From NCBI GenBank assembly GCA_020746995.1, contig JAGPXD010000003.1, forward strand, positions 4,340,001 through 4,404,000: a stretch of 64,000 nt of DNA, given 5' to 3'. The translations under genes were made by a program, and so were the position numbers. Below the pieces are notes generated by a model, which was given only the letters and a program-made list of their open reading frames with translations, was not told where the DNA came from and did not search any database. The DNA comes from Plectosphaerella cucumerina. Its lineage: Eukaryota; Ascomycota; Sordariomycetes; Glomerellales; Plectosphaerellaceae. This document shows, piece after piece, positions 32,852 through 44,800 of this stretch (its first letter is position 1; each line of letters opens with the position of its first letter).

Positions 32852-34497
32852 ATGGCGACAAACCCATCAAACTCGGCCATTAATGGTGTAATCATCGGCC
32901 TCTTCTCCTCCCTCGGCTCCGCCATTCTCATCATCCTCATATTCCTCATTGTATACTTCTTCCGATACACGTCCAGCGGACGCATCATACTCGATCGCAT
33001 CGGCCGGCCCGGAGAATATGACGATGAACAAGCCTTTGCTAGGGAGGAGGCCGAGGCCCTCGAGTCGATGGACGACATGCAGCGTACCGAGTATTTGCGA
33101 GCCAAAGGTGGGTTGGACCTTGTTGCTTGACGATAGCCCTCCCCGCCGTCACTGTACTGACCCATCTCGTTCTTAGCCTTCATCAGTGCCAACCCTCCAG
33201 AGTCGCTGCAGACGGACATTTCCCTGTCCCAATACCTTGCGATCCAAGAAAAGGGGGTCTCTGCCTGGGAATTTGAGCCCGAGCTCGAGATTGCCAACTG
33301 CTTCGTCGAGGGACGCACGGAAATCGAGTTCTTCGATTCAGAGTGCACCGTCCTGAGCAACCTGCCCGTCCCCAAGCAGAACGAGGTCTACTACTGGGAA
33401 GCCAAGATCTATGACAAGCCCGAGAACACCCTGTTGAGCATCGGCATGGCCACCAAGCCGTATCCCCTCTTCAGGCTACCAGGTACGGCTACTGACCCCC
33501 CGTAACCCCGGACGACCGTTGATTCTAACGCCCTCTCATAGGCTTCCACAAATACTCCGTTGCTTATACTTCGACCGGTCACCGACGGTACAACCAGCCC
33601 TTCACTCCCACGCACTACGGCCCGCAATATGTTCAAGGAGACGTTATCGGCGTCGGCTACCGTCCTCGCACGGGAACCCTGTTCTTCACGCGCAACGGCA
33701 AGAAGCTCGACGATGTCGTCCACGGGCTCAAGTCTCAGAACTTCTTCCCCGCCGTCGGTGCGAATGGCCCCTGCATCGTGCATGTCAACTTTGGTCAGGC
33801 TGGCTTTGTCTTTATTGAGGCAAACGTCAAGAAATGGGGACTTGCCCCCATGACCGGCAGTCTGGCACCGCCGCCCCCGTACGGCTCCGAGCAGGGCGAT
33901 ATCCTGCTCGAGGCTGGTCGGAAGGACGATTACTCGGGCAGCGCCCCCCATGGTGATTCCCACGGGTACTCGCAATCCGCTTCGCGAAGCGGAGGCCCCG
34001 GTCTCAACCCCCAGAACGGCCACGGCCGGACCAGAAGCGGCAACTTTAGGGTGCTGCCGCCACGGAGCCCTGGCCCTATCCGCAGTCCTACCGACATATC
34101 CTTGGCGCACTTTGTTCCCAACGACGATGGCGGAGAGCCGAGTGGTACTGCAGCCGAAGAAGACGAAGCCAGCGTTGGCTTGGGGATGCAGGACGCTCTG
34201 AATCCGCCGCCCGACTACACCAGCCCAGAAGGATCTGATGCGGGCAGTCGGCGAAACAGCGAAGACAGTGAGGATACACCACTGATCAGGGTGGCCAACA
34301 GGAGTCGTGGCAGCTCGGCCGTCGCTCCCGGGTCCGGGCCTTTCCATCCCCCCATACCCAGCTACAGCGATGCTGTTCGCGAAGGTGCTCGTGGGGAAGA
34401 TGGCACCGACGCCGGCAACGCCGGCAGCTCCAGCAGCCGCGGTGGAGGAAATAATCAGCGTCACTACTCACGCTCGCGGTCTCAGAGCGCGATGTAG
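32852..34497 (+). CDS. SSH4: SSH4/EAR1-type SPRY-domain adaptor for Rsp5 ubiquitin ligase (505 aa)
   Basis: Membrane adaptor that brings the HECT ligase Rsp5 to cargo at endosomes or vacuole for multivesicular-body sorting. Exons 32852-33107, 33177-33482 and 33542-34497; both introns are GT..AG and the joints are in frame (RAK-AFISANPP; RLP-GFHKYSV). Residues ~12-38 form one hydrophobic membrane segment (GLFSSLGSAILIILIFLIVYFF). The SPRY domain spans about 125-275: EIEFFDSECTVLSN, VYYWEAKIYDKPENTLLSIG, HKYSVAYTSTGHR, GDVIGVGYRPRTGTLFFTRNG and VHVNFGQAGFVF, the usual Ssh4 blocks. The C-terminal ~220 residues are disordered and Ser/Gly-rich and carry two PPxY motifs, PPPY at 298-301 and PPDY at 410-413, the ligands of Rsp5 WW domains. 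Membrane anchor + SPRY + PPxY is diagnostic of the family. Confidence 0.9.
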
Positions 34498-35821
34498 GGC
34501 GTGGAGCGACTCGACGCGGCGAGTGATTTGGCTGCAGAGGCCACGAATGGCGAGCAAAGCATCCAGCTGTCCTGCAGGCGGTCATGATATTTAACCTGTG
34601 CGGAGTTGGGAAGGGGGTTCATCATGCTGGCACCCCCCTTAAGGTCTCCATCTGGTCCCTCAAGGCCCAGCATGACAACACCCGGCGTAGTCGGAGTTCA
34701 TGGTTCGCCTAGTCTCAAACGTCCCTTCTCTTTGTTTTTTTCATCTTTGGATTGGCAGACGATGGCTCAGCAGGATAGCTACTGTATGAAGCGAGGGTTG
34801 GGGGGTTCGTCCAGCGACATGATACCTCGGAAAAGCCCCGTTCCGAATCGACGTCTTTTTTGTTCCTTTTTCTCTCCCCCTCTCCCTCTCTCCCCTATGG
34901 ACCCCCGTACTGCATAACTCACGAATATACCCGTTGGGCTCGCTCTGCAGACCCCCTTCAGCAAGCGGGCATAGTTCCGCGCTCCCATGTGACTCTGCTG
35001 GTGCGGCTCGTGGCTTCAGGCGCACGCGGTAGATGAAGGCAAGACGCGCGTGCCATGTGAAGCATGTGTTGTTCTGATCTGGTTTATTCCCGACGCATGT
35101 TCCATGACGCGCTGTTGATGGTCGTGCTGGCCAGCCCCCTTTTCGTAGGCTGCCGCGTGGATGGTAACGGGTAGTCGAGCGCCATGCCGTCCATGATGAG
35201 CCTCATCCGCCACTGGACATAGGCTTGTGCCACGGGCCGACCCTGACAGTACTAGCCACGAAGCTCATGTCGAGGCATGGTCCCCCTTGGGGAAGTATGC
35301 ATGCTAACGCTGGCCAGGCTTCCCCCGAGCCACCGCCTGTTGCGCCTCATGATGTCGTCCAATATTATAGGGCATCTCGATGTTGACTGTACGCCCCTGA
35401 TGCACGGGCCCCTAAGCAAGGCTGTGGCGCTCGTGGCCCTCAGCCTTCAGGGTCCAGTCAGTCTGTCAGCTTACTGGTGTTAGTTTAGCGAGAAGCCTGC
35501 TTCCCCGCGGGAGGGGTTTGGGGCGTGATAGACGTCCACGATGGAGGCGGCGGGCGGGGTATGTACCGGGGTATTGGGACCACTATGGCAGGGGAATGGA
35601 CCGGTCATGATAGCTTCTTCCACCGGCGAAAGTCGGATTTTCTAGAAGATACCCTGGTGGCGTCGTCCGTCGTCAAGAGTGCGACGGGCCATCAAGCCTC
35701 GAGAATGTCAGCCCCGACATGTATCGATCTCGAACAGACGCTGCGTACTTGGCGATCGTGCACTGCAATCGATGTAAGGCACTATGGCAATCGTGAAATG
35801 GGAGAGAGCAAGGCAAAGTGT

Positions 35822-36305
35822 TCATGGCCCAGCTATAGGCTGGCCGTCATCGTATTCAGTCAAGGTCTTCGCCATTAGATCCTCCGCTTTCCTGATGCTA
35901 ATAACCCACACTTTTTCCTCCTCGTCGCGTGTCACGTTTGATCCATTCGCGACCAAAATACAAAGCTCAAACGCCGCCCAATGCAGTGAAGTACTGTTGC
36001 CAACGCCGGCCCGCGTACACAGCGGGCGAAGCAACTTCTTCGATCTGGGGTCGTCCAAACGAACGACCCCCACAAGTGTAAAATGCAGATGCGCTCCCGC
36101 CAGCCAATGTGGTCCTGCCCAGGTTCTTTCAAGGAGCGTCGTGTCTAGCGCCAATGGTTGGCGCGGACTTTGGGTCTTCTCCCAGGTCAAGGTCGTCAAG
36201 TCGTCAATAGTGTGAAGGAGCGTGATAGATGGTCTATGTCGTGATCTGTCCAGGTGGGTATCGTGGGTTTTCCGCCAGGGTTCACAAAGGAATGTCTAGT
36301 AGTTT
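35822..36305 (-). other. Unassigned open frame, possible gene remnant or long 3' UTR
   Basis: A minus-strand frame of about 160 codons with no ATG near its upstream end: it begins after an in-frame TAG and runs TFLCEPWRKTHD..., LLHTIDDLTTLTWEKTQSP, WAGPHWLAGAHLHFTLVGVV, RLDDPRSKKLLRP, AFELCILVANGSNVTRDEEE, KVWVISIRKAEDLM. The residue balance (Trp, Leu, Val, Asp/Glu) is more protein-like than other intergenic frames here. The opposite strand is also open over part of it. No family recognised; it could be a remnant, an exon of an undetected gene, or chance. Confidence 0.25.
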
Positions 36306-36632
36306 GGGTATCATTGAGTTGAAGGAATGTCGTCGGACGAAGAGTCCGTATCAGATGTGTGGTCGTCATTAGTTGGATTTGCCGAGTGAAGGGAGTGTTG
36401 AGACACAAGAGACCGAGGCTCGCTCGGGAATCTTGGTCGGTCGGATCGTATCGTCAAAAGGAGTGTTGTACATTGGCAGCGCTGCAGCGCGTTCGAGGGT
36501 TGGGGAAGCATTAAAAGGGTATAAGTTGCAAAAAAATCAAGAACCGGTCTGTGTCGTGTGTGCGCTCGCTGGAGGAGGGGAATCTTCGAGGAAAACCATG
36601 ATGCCATGTGTCGAATCCGTCGTCGTCGAGGC

Positions 36633-36872
36633 TTATTGTTGCTGGTGCCTGGGCGGGAAAGGCGCACTGATCGAGCTCGGTGACTCGGCAACAGACGAGG
36701 CCGGGGTCGAGGGGTGGCGGAAGGCGGACCCAACAGTCGAGGGAACCGGTGACTCTGGCATGGGGAGCATGCTGAGCTGGTCGGCCTGCAGGAAGGGTGA
36801 TGGCATCCGCTGGTAGGGCTGGAAATCCTGGGGGTAGGCCATGTGTGGAGAGGTGGTCGTGGGTGTGGTCAT
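36633..36872 (-). repeat. Diverged duplicate of the transcription factor C-terminal segment
   Basis: A 79-codon minus-strand frame 81 bp downstream of the Zn2Cys6 gene's stop resembles that gene's own C-terminus. Shared order of blocks: F..ADQLSM..P..ES, then PAS(S/A)V, then S..S(A/S)PFP. At DNA level GAGCTGGTCGGCC (plus strand) occurs at both 36774-36786 and 37320-37332. The copy covers about 44 residues against about 52 in the parent. It may be a relic of local tandem duplication or an alternative last exon. It starts with its own ATG (MTTPTTTSPH), but I do not call it an independent gene. Confidence 0.5.
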
Positions 36873-36953
36873 CCTGGCCGTCGGTCAATTCACCCGTATT
36901 CCCAAGCTTAGATTGTAACGCCGCGATCGTGGTGGTCGGCCATGGTTGAAGGC

Positions 36954-38876
36954 TTAGTTCCACACGGGCTGGATGGGGGAGACGAACCCGCCAAAGTTGG
37001 TGCCGCTGGGACCGTCGAACATGTGACCCGAAGGCATGCCGGGCATGCCGTTGATGTCGTACGCTCCGTACTCGTACTCGTCGTCGCCGTAGCCGAGAGG
37101 GCTCTCGAACGTCGACGACGCCGGACTGTAGCTGCCGTAGTTGTTGGGCGAAGGAACTCCCAGGTACTGAGGATGGGGGAACGGAGACGAAGAGAGTGAC
37201 AGGGGGCTCACGGCGCTAGCCGGAGCCGACTCGGGGTTCAGGAGGTTCACCGACTCGTGGCTGTAGCTAAAGGACGGAGTGCCGTAGGGCATGTACGACT
37301 CGGTGACCGGGGCCATGGAGAGCTGGTCGGCCGCGTAGAAGTTGGGAGCATTGAACTGCGGGAACGAAGGGGTGCGAGGAGGCTGGCCCCAGCCCATACG
37401 CGTGCGGAACTCGCTGACGGTGTTGATGGGAAACTCCATGAGAGCCAGAGGCAGGCTGTCGCAAGCACCATTGATGTTGAGGGAGTGGATGTGCCTCGCA
37501 ATGTCTTCGATGGGCCCGATGGACATGCTACCAAAGTAGGCGGTGCCAATCTCGGGGAACAGCTGCTCCATGAGGAGGGCCACGGTGTAGTAGTGGGCAA
37601 TGACGACCAGGGCGTTGGGGGAACCGCCAGTCTTCTGCAGCAGCGTGACGGGAAGGTTGAAGAGCCAGGTCCTCAGAGGGCGGAGACGCTCAAACTGCTC
37701 GGCCACCGCCAGGGTCTGGCTGACTTTGCGGGAGCCCTTGAGGAAGCTGATCAGCTGCTGGATGTCCTTGGTGTTCTCCTTCTGGTGCTTGAGGTGGCTC
37801 TCAATCTTCTGCAGCTGGACAAGGGTCCTGCCGAGGGCGTCCATATCATCCTTGGAGGGCTGCTTGGGCTTCCGGTCCGGGTTGGGTGAGGCGGGGGCCG
37901 TGGGGAAAGTGCAGCTCTCGTTGATGAAGTCGATGAACTGAGAGGTGTGCTTCCAGGGCTCCATGAACTCCATGACGGCCGTAGTTCCCTGCATGTGCTG
38001 GACCCAGCTTCTCCTGCCGAGATTGTTAGCCTGAGGAGTCCATGGGTCAAGGGAGAGGGAAATGTACCAGTCAGTGGCCTGCCAAGAGAGAACGAAGGAG
38101 CAGGCGAGGACAGCGTCGGAAGTCTCGTTGGACAGGTTGTTAATGGCCGTGTGCAGACCCTTCAGCGCGGCGCCACGGTGCTCAAAGGACAGGTTGCCAA
38201 CAGCAGGGCAATCTGTCAGAGAGGCGATGTGCATGGCCGAGAAGGCAAGGAGGGCGTCCATGACGTAGCGGTGAGTCGAGGCAATGCTGATGAGGCTGTC
38301 ATAGCAGTCAGCTTTGTGTGGGGCCAAAGGTGGCAAGGGCAGACAAGAACTTACGCAGGAATCTGTCGGGTCCAGACGGTGAAGTTGTTGGCGCCGAGGA
38401 CATCCAGCTCGCCGCAGATAGAGGCGAGGTGGTAGATGAGGCGGAGGTCCTCGAAAGAGTACTGGTTCACATCGGGGGCAGGGAAGATCTGGAGAGCGGG
38501 GAAGGGAAAGTTGTTGGTGCGCTGCCAAAGCTCGATGTTGGCAACGATCTCCTGGGTCCACATGAGATCAGGCTTGTCGGGAGTGGTCGAGCGGTCCTCG
38601 GGGACGGGCATGTCGTTGTAGGGGCACCTGATCTTGTGCTTGGTGCAGTTGCGGCTGCCGAACGTGTCAGTGATTTGTGTCTTTCCTCTGGTGGAAGGCG
38701 GTGTCTTCTTACCACTGGGGAAAGCTCTCATCGCAGCGAATGTGTCGGCGCTTGCTGCGAGAGGGGTCAGTCTTGCGGCTTTCTGGAGCAGAGTCAAGGG
38801 TTACGAACCAGGCATCGCAGCCCTTGCGGGACTTGGTGTGGCTGCGGCGAGGGGGACCGCCACCGGGGCCAGCCAT
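36954..38876 (-). CDS. Zn(2)-Cys(6) transcription factor, five exons (565 aa)
   Basis: Fungal-type nuclear transcription factor. Exons on minus: 38809-38876, 38713-38754, 38355-38654, 38068-38295 and 36954-38013; all four introns (54-59 bp) have GT..AG ends. The zinc cluster is residues 20-47, C-X2-C-X6-C-X6-C-X2-C-X6-C (Cys20, 23, 30, 37, 40, 47), assembled from three exons. Upstream basic residues (RRSHTKSRKG) fit a nuclear signal. The middle region has LMWTQEIVANIELW, YSFEDLRLIYHLASI, THRYVMDALLAFSAMHIASLT and LSNETSDAVLACSFVLSWQ, the layout of Upc2-like (sterol-uptake-type) C6 regulators. Then comes a helical region (MDALGRTLVQLQKIESHLK) and a Tyr/Ser/Pro/Gly-rich, acidic tail after ~430 that could be an activation domain. 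The 54-nt intron 38014-38067 is stop-free and in frame. An upstream in-frame ATG at 38936 would add 20 residues. The target pathway is not known. Confidence 0.9.
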
Positions 38877-41800
38877 TTCGAAGCTTGGGGAGTGGGGGTA
38901 GAAGCGAACGGTAGAACTATGTACTGGGTCAGCCACTGGGACGAGGATGATGACGACAAGGGGAGGAAGCGTACGCGAAAATTAGGGACGGGCAACAGAC
39001 AGGCCGCGTCCAGAGGGGTTTGGTGAGAGGATGAGTCTCGAGGTCGAGGGCTTGTACAAGTCAAGAGGTTGATGTTGGCGGAGCAGAGGCAAAGCGAGAG
39101 AGCCGAGTCCGTTGGTTGGTGGTAGCGATCGTAAAGTGTTTTGTTCCTTGGTTCCTTTTCTTCTTCTTTTTCTTTTTGTTTTCGTGCCTTGAGCAGAGGT
39201 AGCGAGCGTGGGTTGGTTTGCAGACTTGGCGTCGTATCAATACATGAGCGACGACGAGCCAGACGAGTTTTGGGAGACGGGTGCCGGGTGCCGGGAGTCC
39301 AAGGTGTTTGGTTCCGGGCGTGGAGGCGGATGAGATGAGGATTGCGGTGGTGTGGCTTTGAGTTGTTGGCTGTGTAGTGTTTCGAAGTTCCGAGATGCTA
39401 CGAGTTCCAAGATCCTTTCTTTCCTTTCGGTTACGTCGTTGTCGTCTTCAAATCAAGTCCAACCGAGTAACCAGAACAGAACGCTTAAGCGAATGACAGG
39501 AGTCACGAGGACTTCCTAAGGGGGGAGGAGGGTTGGGGGGGAGGGCGGATAGCGAATGTGGGTGAGGGCGCTGGCAGCAACGAGAGGCTGTGGTTTGGAT
39601 TTGATATTGGGTTGTAGGTCGAGAGGGGAGGAAAGGGCTCGCAAGATGAGCTGGGGAGGACTGCCAAAGCCTTATGTACAGCCGGGGTGGGTGGATGGTC
39701 GTTCAGAGTGAGAGCCCGATGGGGGTAAGACCGGGTAGGGCGAGCAAGAGGGGACTAGCAAGGGGGGGGGTTTGCTTGGGAGGGAAGGGGGGGGGTGTGC
39801 GGACGTGGGTGTGAGTGTGGTGGATGTGGATGGACGGACGGCCAACAGACACACAGACAGACAGACGACAGCCATCGACGGGGCCCTTGGGGTGGGGAGC
39901 GAGCGGAGAGACGGAAGGGGGGGGGCAAAGAAAGTCGAGCAGGGCAAGACAAGAAAAGAAGCGCGCCGGTCTGCTGCTGCTACACTACTGCGCCAGGCAA
40001 GGATAATGGGTGGAGCGAGAGAGAGGGAGGGGAGGGGGTGAGGGGGTGAGGGGCTGCCGCCGTCCATGCCGTTGCCGAAGACACGGAACCTGTGCTGTAC
40101 AAGCATAAGCGTGGATTGGTGATGTGGATGAGGAGGGGGAGAAGACACTGGCAGGCACGGAAAGCGCATCCACAAGGGGACCGAACGATCACTAGTACAG
40201 CTGGAATACTCGTAAGTAACGAGTACGTACTCGACTCCAGTCGCTGCTTCCCATTCTGACCCGGGCGTCCGGTGGATGGCCAATGGGCCGCTGTGGTCGC
40301 CCGGCCTCTTCGGGTATCGAGTACTCCCAGTACCGGTACCTGCCTTGTGCTTAAGTCAGGTAGGGGGGAAGAACCCAGAGGCACGCCCGAGCAGCTTCGG
40401 CAGGTGCTCTTGCTCAACTTACCAAGTACTTACTGTACCTTCCAGGTTACTAGCGCAGCAGTCGCTGAGATGCGGTTGGTAATGGATGAGCGAGAGTGAG
40501 AGAGAGCGGGGATGGGTGAGTGAGCAACTTTGGAGCAAGCAAGCAAGCCCAGCGGCGGGCGGACATGCGGACGTGCGCGAGCGAGCAAGCAAAAAGTGTG
40601 TGCCAGTGCATCGTCGGTGGTGGGTGGGTGTGCCAGTTAGTGATCGCATGATGCCCCCGTCAGCAGCGCCCTGCGCCGCATCGCCGCCAAAACGCTCCGA
40701 CGCTTAGTGAGAGGTAAAAGACGGGAACGTACGGTGAGAAGGCCATCCGCACAAGCCCTCCCTCCTCCTGTCGCTCCTTCCCTCTGACCGTGAGCACCCA
40801 CCCCTCGCAGGTGCCCAGTCGGCGGCTTCAGGAGCAACACAGGGCGCTCGTCGCAGGTTAACCGGTCGATGACCTGCCCACTGACTGCACTGAGCTGTCT
40901 GATCATCGCTCGCTGGATCACCCACTCACCGAGGACCTCGGGTGTGGCAAGCCAGGCGAAAAAGAGGAAGGGGGGGTGCTTGGTCCTTGCCCCCCGGGCG
41001 GTGCACCGAACCCTCTCACACTGCACCTCTGCCAATCCCTGGGTGCTTTCTGGGCATTTCGGAGCGGAAGGGGGCAAAGGGGGGGGTGCCTTCTTCGAGT
41101 GGTTTGGTGCTATGGTGGTGGCACTGCTGGAAGCACCGGGTGTCAATGTCACCATCCGGACTGTGCGGGTGATGCGTCTCCCCGTCACCGCCGCGCCGAC
41201 CGCCCGCCCGCCCGTCCACCTCAAGGTTCAGAACAGAAATCGGAGATGCGGCTGCTTCGGCGACATTTCTGTCCAAAGGATCGCCTTGATCAAGGTGCCT
41301 GCTTGCGGATGACTCTCCTTTGTGGACTCGGAAGAAGCAACCTCGAACAGCAGCAAACCCTCGACATGGCTTGGCCCTCGTCAGTTCACGTCGAAACATA
41401 GCTGCAGACGGAAACATTCAAAATCGCCAGACACTCACTTACTCTCTCACTCGCTCGCTCGCCAGAACTCCAGGTCAGCTTTGCACCCCCAGACCACGGA
41501 GGTTGCGTGCCGCCGTGGGTGGTACCGCCCCCTCGATCGTCCCTCCACGACGTGAGCCGGCTGAACTCTACTGACGGGGTCGCCCGCCAAGGTTCACTAC
41601 TACCATCTGTTTTGCTGCCGGCCCGAGTACTTGTACCTGATTCTCCTGCACCGCGCGCCACCCCCTCAACTGAACGACCGGACGGGTTGTGGCCACTCAG
41701 CCACGAGAAGCCCAAACTTGACCGCGCTCTCACCGTGGAGCTCGACTAAGACTGGACGCCCTCAAGGCTCTGCTGTAGCCAGTCAACCAAAGACAGCCAA

Positions 41801-44800
41801 GACAATGCCCGGTCTGGCAGGAACACCGCATCTGCACCCGCATCCCCCGGCATCAGATCTGCGAATACCCAGCATCACGATCAGTGCCCCACGGACGGGG
41901 ACTCGCTCGGACCGGGCACGGCGTCATCATATGACATGTGCACACGCCGTTGATGGCTGGTTTCAAGTCCCGATGAGGTAAGCTTGCTCGCTCACGGCCG
42001 ACTTCTCGAACGAACCGTTGTCGCTCTTTTCGCGTCCATGGCGGTTGCGTGGGTGAACCCTGGAGGCACACATCTCGACGGGGCCTGGCAGGGGGACCAC
42101 GACTCGCGGTTCATGCAGGGAAGGCGAAGCTGGCCTTGGTTCACCGCGGACACCGTCCGACCTGCTTGCCTGCGAAGGGGGAGACTGGCAACTGGGGAGT
42201 GGATTTCACCTGCGTGGACCGGGATCGGCCGCTTCTGGGTAACCGGCCTCTTTTGAACATTGCTTCTGCCTAGATTGGCGAGTCAAAAAATGCAGTGGGG
42301 TTGAACAAGGAGGGGCCGTCCATCGTCCGCCGAGGTCTCTCGATAGCTGGGTAGATCCCCCGAGTGACGTTGCGTTGGCTTGGGTTCAGGCTGGCCGAAA
42401 CGTCCAGGGCATTATTTCGACGACCCCGTCATCAACGACCAAGTTCTCCCCGGAAGGCTCAGAAGAGGGCCGGTTGGCAGACTATGACCCCTGATTTCCC
42501 AGGGGCACTACTTGACCACTAGCAGCCCTGCTTCGGAGGGGACTTGGAGGGGGGGAGGAGACTGACATGCCGGCTCGCGCGAGCTGGCATGGCATTGTGG
42601 CACCAACACCAGCAGAAAAAGCCTGAGGGCACCGGGCCTCACTGCACATTCGGCCAAGAGAGGAGACCCCGACCCGAGGCTAGGTATTGACCCATACCTA
42701 TCCCCAGAGATCAGACAACAGAGTCCCTGAGCCTCTCCCTCCGGCTAGGGCAAGCTCAGATCCTCAATGCCAACCAGCATCCCCGATTGGATTGCTCCGG
42801 GTTGCCCTCGTGTCCATTTTTGGGTGCCAAACCTCCCGACTTTTGACGGGAGCTCCTCCCCCCTACCTTTTTACACCCGCCGCCGAGATGGCGACAGGGC
42901 ATCCTGCGTCATGGTCGCGATGCGCCCAAGCCAATCGGTGGTGCCCCGCGTTGTGTCTCTGCAAGTGCAGTGGCACGCATGTCATGACATGACGGCCACG
43001 GCCTCGGTCGGCCAAGGGTGGTGGCGGTGAGGGCACTTCGAGGGAGGGGACAGCAAAGCGGCAGCATTGAAGAGTTTCCTGACGGGCCGCCCGACCATAC
43101 AACTCCTCCTCCCCCTCCATGCCAGGTCTGGTCCGCCTGCGAAAAGGGTCAACTACGAATAAGCCATGCAGCCCTGAGGGAATCGGCCGGGATCCCAGGG
43201 GACCTCCAGCCCGGCGAGACAGACAGACGGGCGAACGATGTCGCCGCGTTACCTGAGGCTCATGGCCGATTTGGGGCAGGCGACCCCATGCCATGCAGAC
43301 CAGGGCCCCGTTAGCAGGGCGACCATGCCGTATACGGCATGGTCTGCTTCTATTCTTGAAACAATCTTGGCCCCTCTGGCGCGGGTTTTTGTTGGGCGAG
43401 CGGGCGGGCGACCGGGTTGACGGATGGTTGGACGGAAAGAGACGGCCAAGGGCCCAAGGGGGGGGTGCTGTCTGCCCACCGTCACTCGCGTGCGCCGCCT
43501 TTTTCATCGTCTGACGATGTTTGGTGCGCCTCGAGCCCTGCAGCCTCCCGGGCCACGGGCCACGGGCCACGGGACTCTAACTCATCAGGGACTTCAGACA
43601 GGTCGATCCCCCTCGCAAGGGGGGGTTCGTTCGACTGAGCTACTTCTACTGGCAGAGGCACTTACATAACTTGCTCGCAAGCGTGCCGCTCTTCAGTCCC
43701 ACGCCTTACCGGACCTTTGCCGCCATCTAAGGCTCGAATCGCAGACAAGCCGAGGGATGGCGCATCATCCAACATGCAAAGCATTGTTCGCCTCTGGCTG
43801 AGGCAACGTTCCATGCAGCAACCTGGTGATCCGGCCCGACTGCAGACAAAAATACTCACTACATACGCACTGAACGCCTGACGTCGGCTTTCCCGGAGGC
43901 GTGCCTGAACACACCTTATTCAGCTTGTGAGGCGCTGTCATCCCCATGTGCCATAAGAGCTGAACATATCGAACATGCAGAGCGTTCCATCAACTCGCCG
44001 GACCATTGGCATGTCCGCATCGAAAGTGTCGACAGGGTGCGCTGTAGTGACAAGGAGCACTGACTGGGGAGTCGTGTCGTCCACCCGGTCGGTCCATCTT
44101 GCCCCGACACCGCGCATGGAGCTTCGCCGGCCGGCCACCTCCGACCTTTGTCCTTTACCGCCGTCTTCTCGGACGGCCGACGAAAAACATCGCGTCGCGA
44201 ATTAAGCCCGACTCATGCCCTGCAGGGAAGGCCGGAGAAGTGACCAGACAGGACTGGGAGAGCGGCGACCCAGTTGGCCACTGAGTGACCAACGGCCGGC
44301 AGGGGGTGGCGGGGACGTTGCCCGAAAGTGGCACGTGCCGTTGCGGTGGCCCCTCCAACTCCCGTCTTGGGACTCGGGAGACTGGGTCAGTACACTGAGT
44401 ACAGACTGGTATTGGGGGGGATCGATGGTACAGGACGGCGGCGGGCTCAACTTCAACAACTTCCATGCGTGCACCTGCCGATGACGGGGATGGACCACAC
44501 GGACCACATACCGGGCGCCCAGGCGCGCGGATACGGTCATTGCTCGATGCGGAGTATCGGCCGGGCATCGTCGCATCCTCGTCAAGCCCGCCGGGGAACG
44601 CACATGTCTTGAGTGGTGCTGTAGGTAGGTAATTCGCTCCTCGGCATCCAGGGTCGGGGAAGGCAAGTGCAAGCACCAGCAGCACCACCCACTTGGGGGC
44701 TTTTGAGTTGCCTGCCAGCATTCTGAGACGACCGGGCTGGCCTGTCCAGTTCAGGAATTGCAACGCCATGACTAACGCATGACGTTCCCAAAATGCCAGG

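Larger units (their letters stand above)
34498..36953. other. Convergent intergenic region, 2.5 kb, with possible coding relics
   Basis: 3' flanks of the SSH4-like gene (plus) and of the Zn2Cys6 gene (minus). Two subregions are described separately: a diverged repeat of the transcription factor C-terminus (36633-36872) and an unassigned open frame (35822-36305). The stretch 34.5-35.8 kb holds no frame that I can support. Confidence 0.45.

Noticed and set aside
39672..40283. Minus-strand frame of 203 codons in the gene-poor region
   Set aside because: Ser/Pro/Leu low-complexity sequence made by C-rich simple repeats; not a convincing protein.
43595..43660. tRNA-like string on the minus strand (GTAGCTCAGTCGAACG...)
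   Set aside because: Contains a TAGCTCAGT-like D-arm start, but no matching acceptor stem, anticodon arm or GGTTCGAATCC T-arm in proper spacing. The G/C run inside is a hairpin at most.
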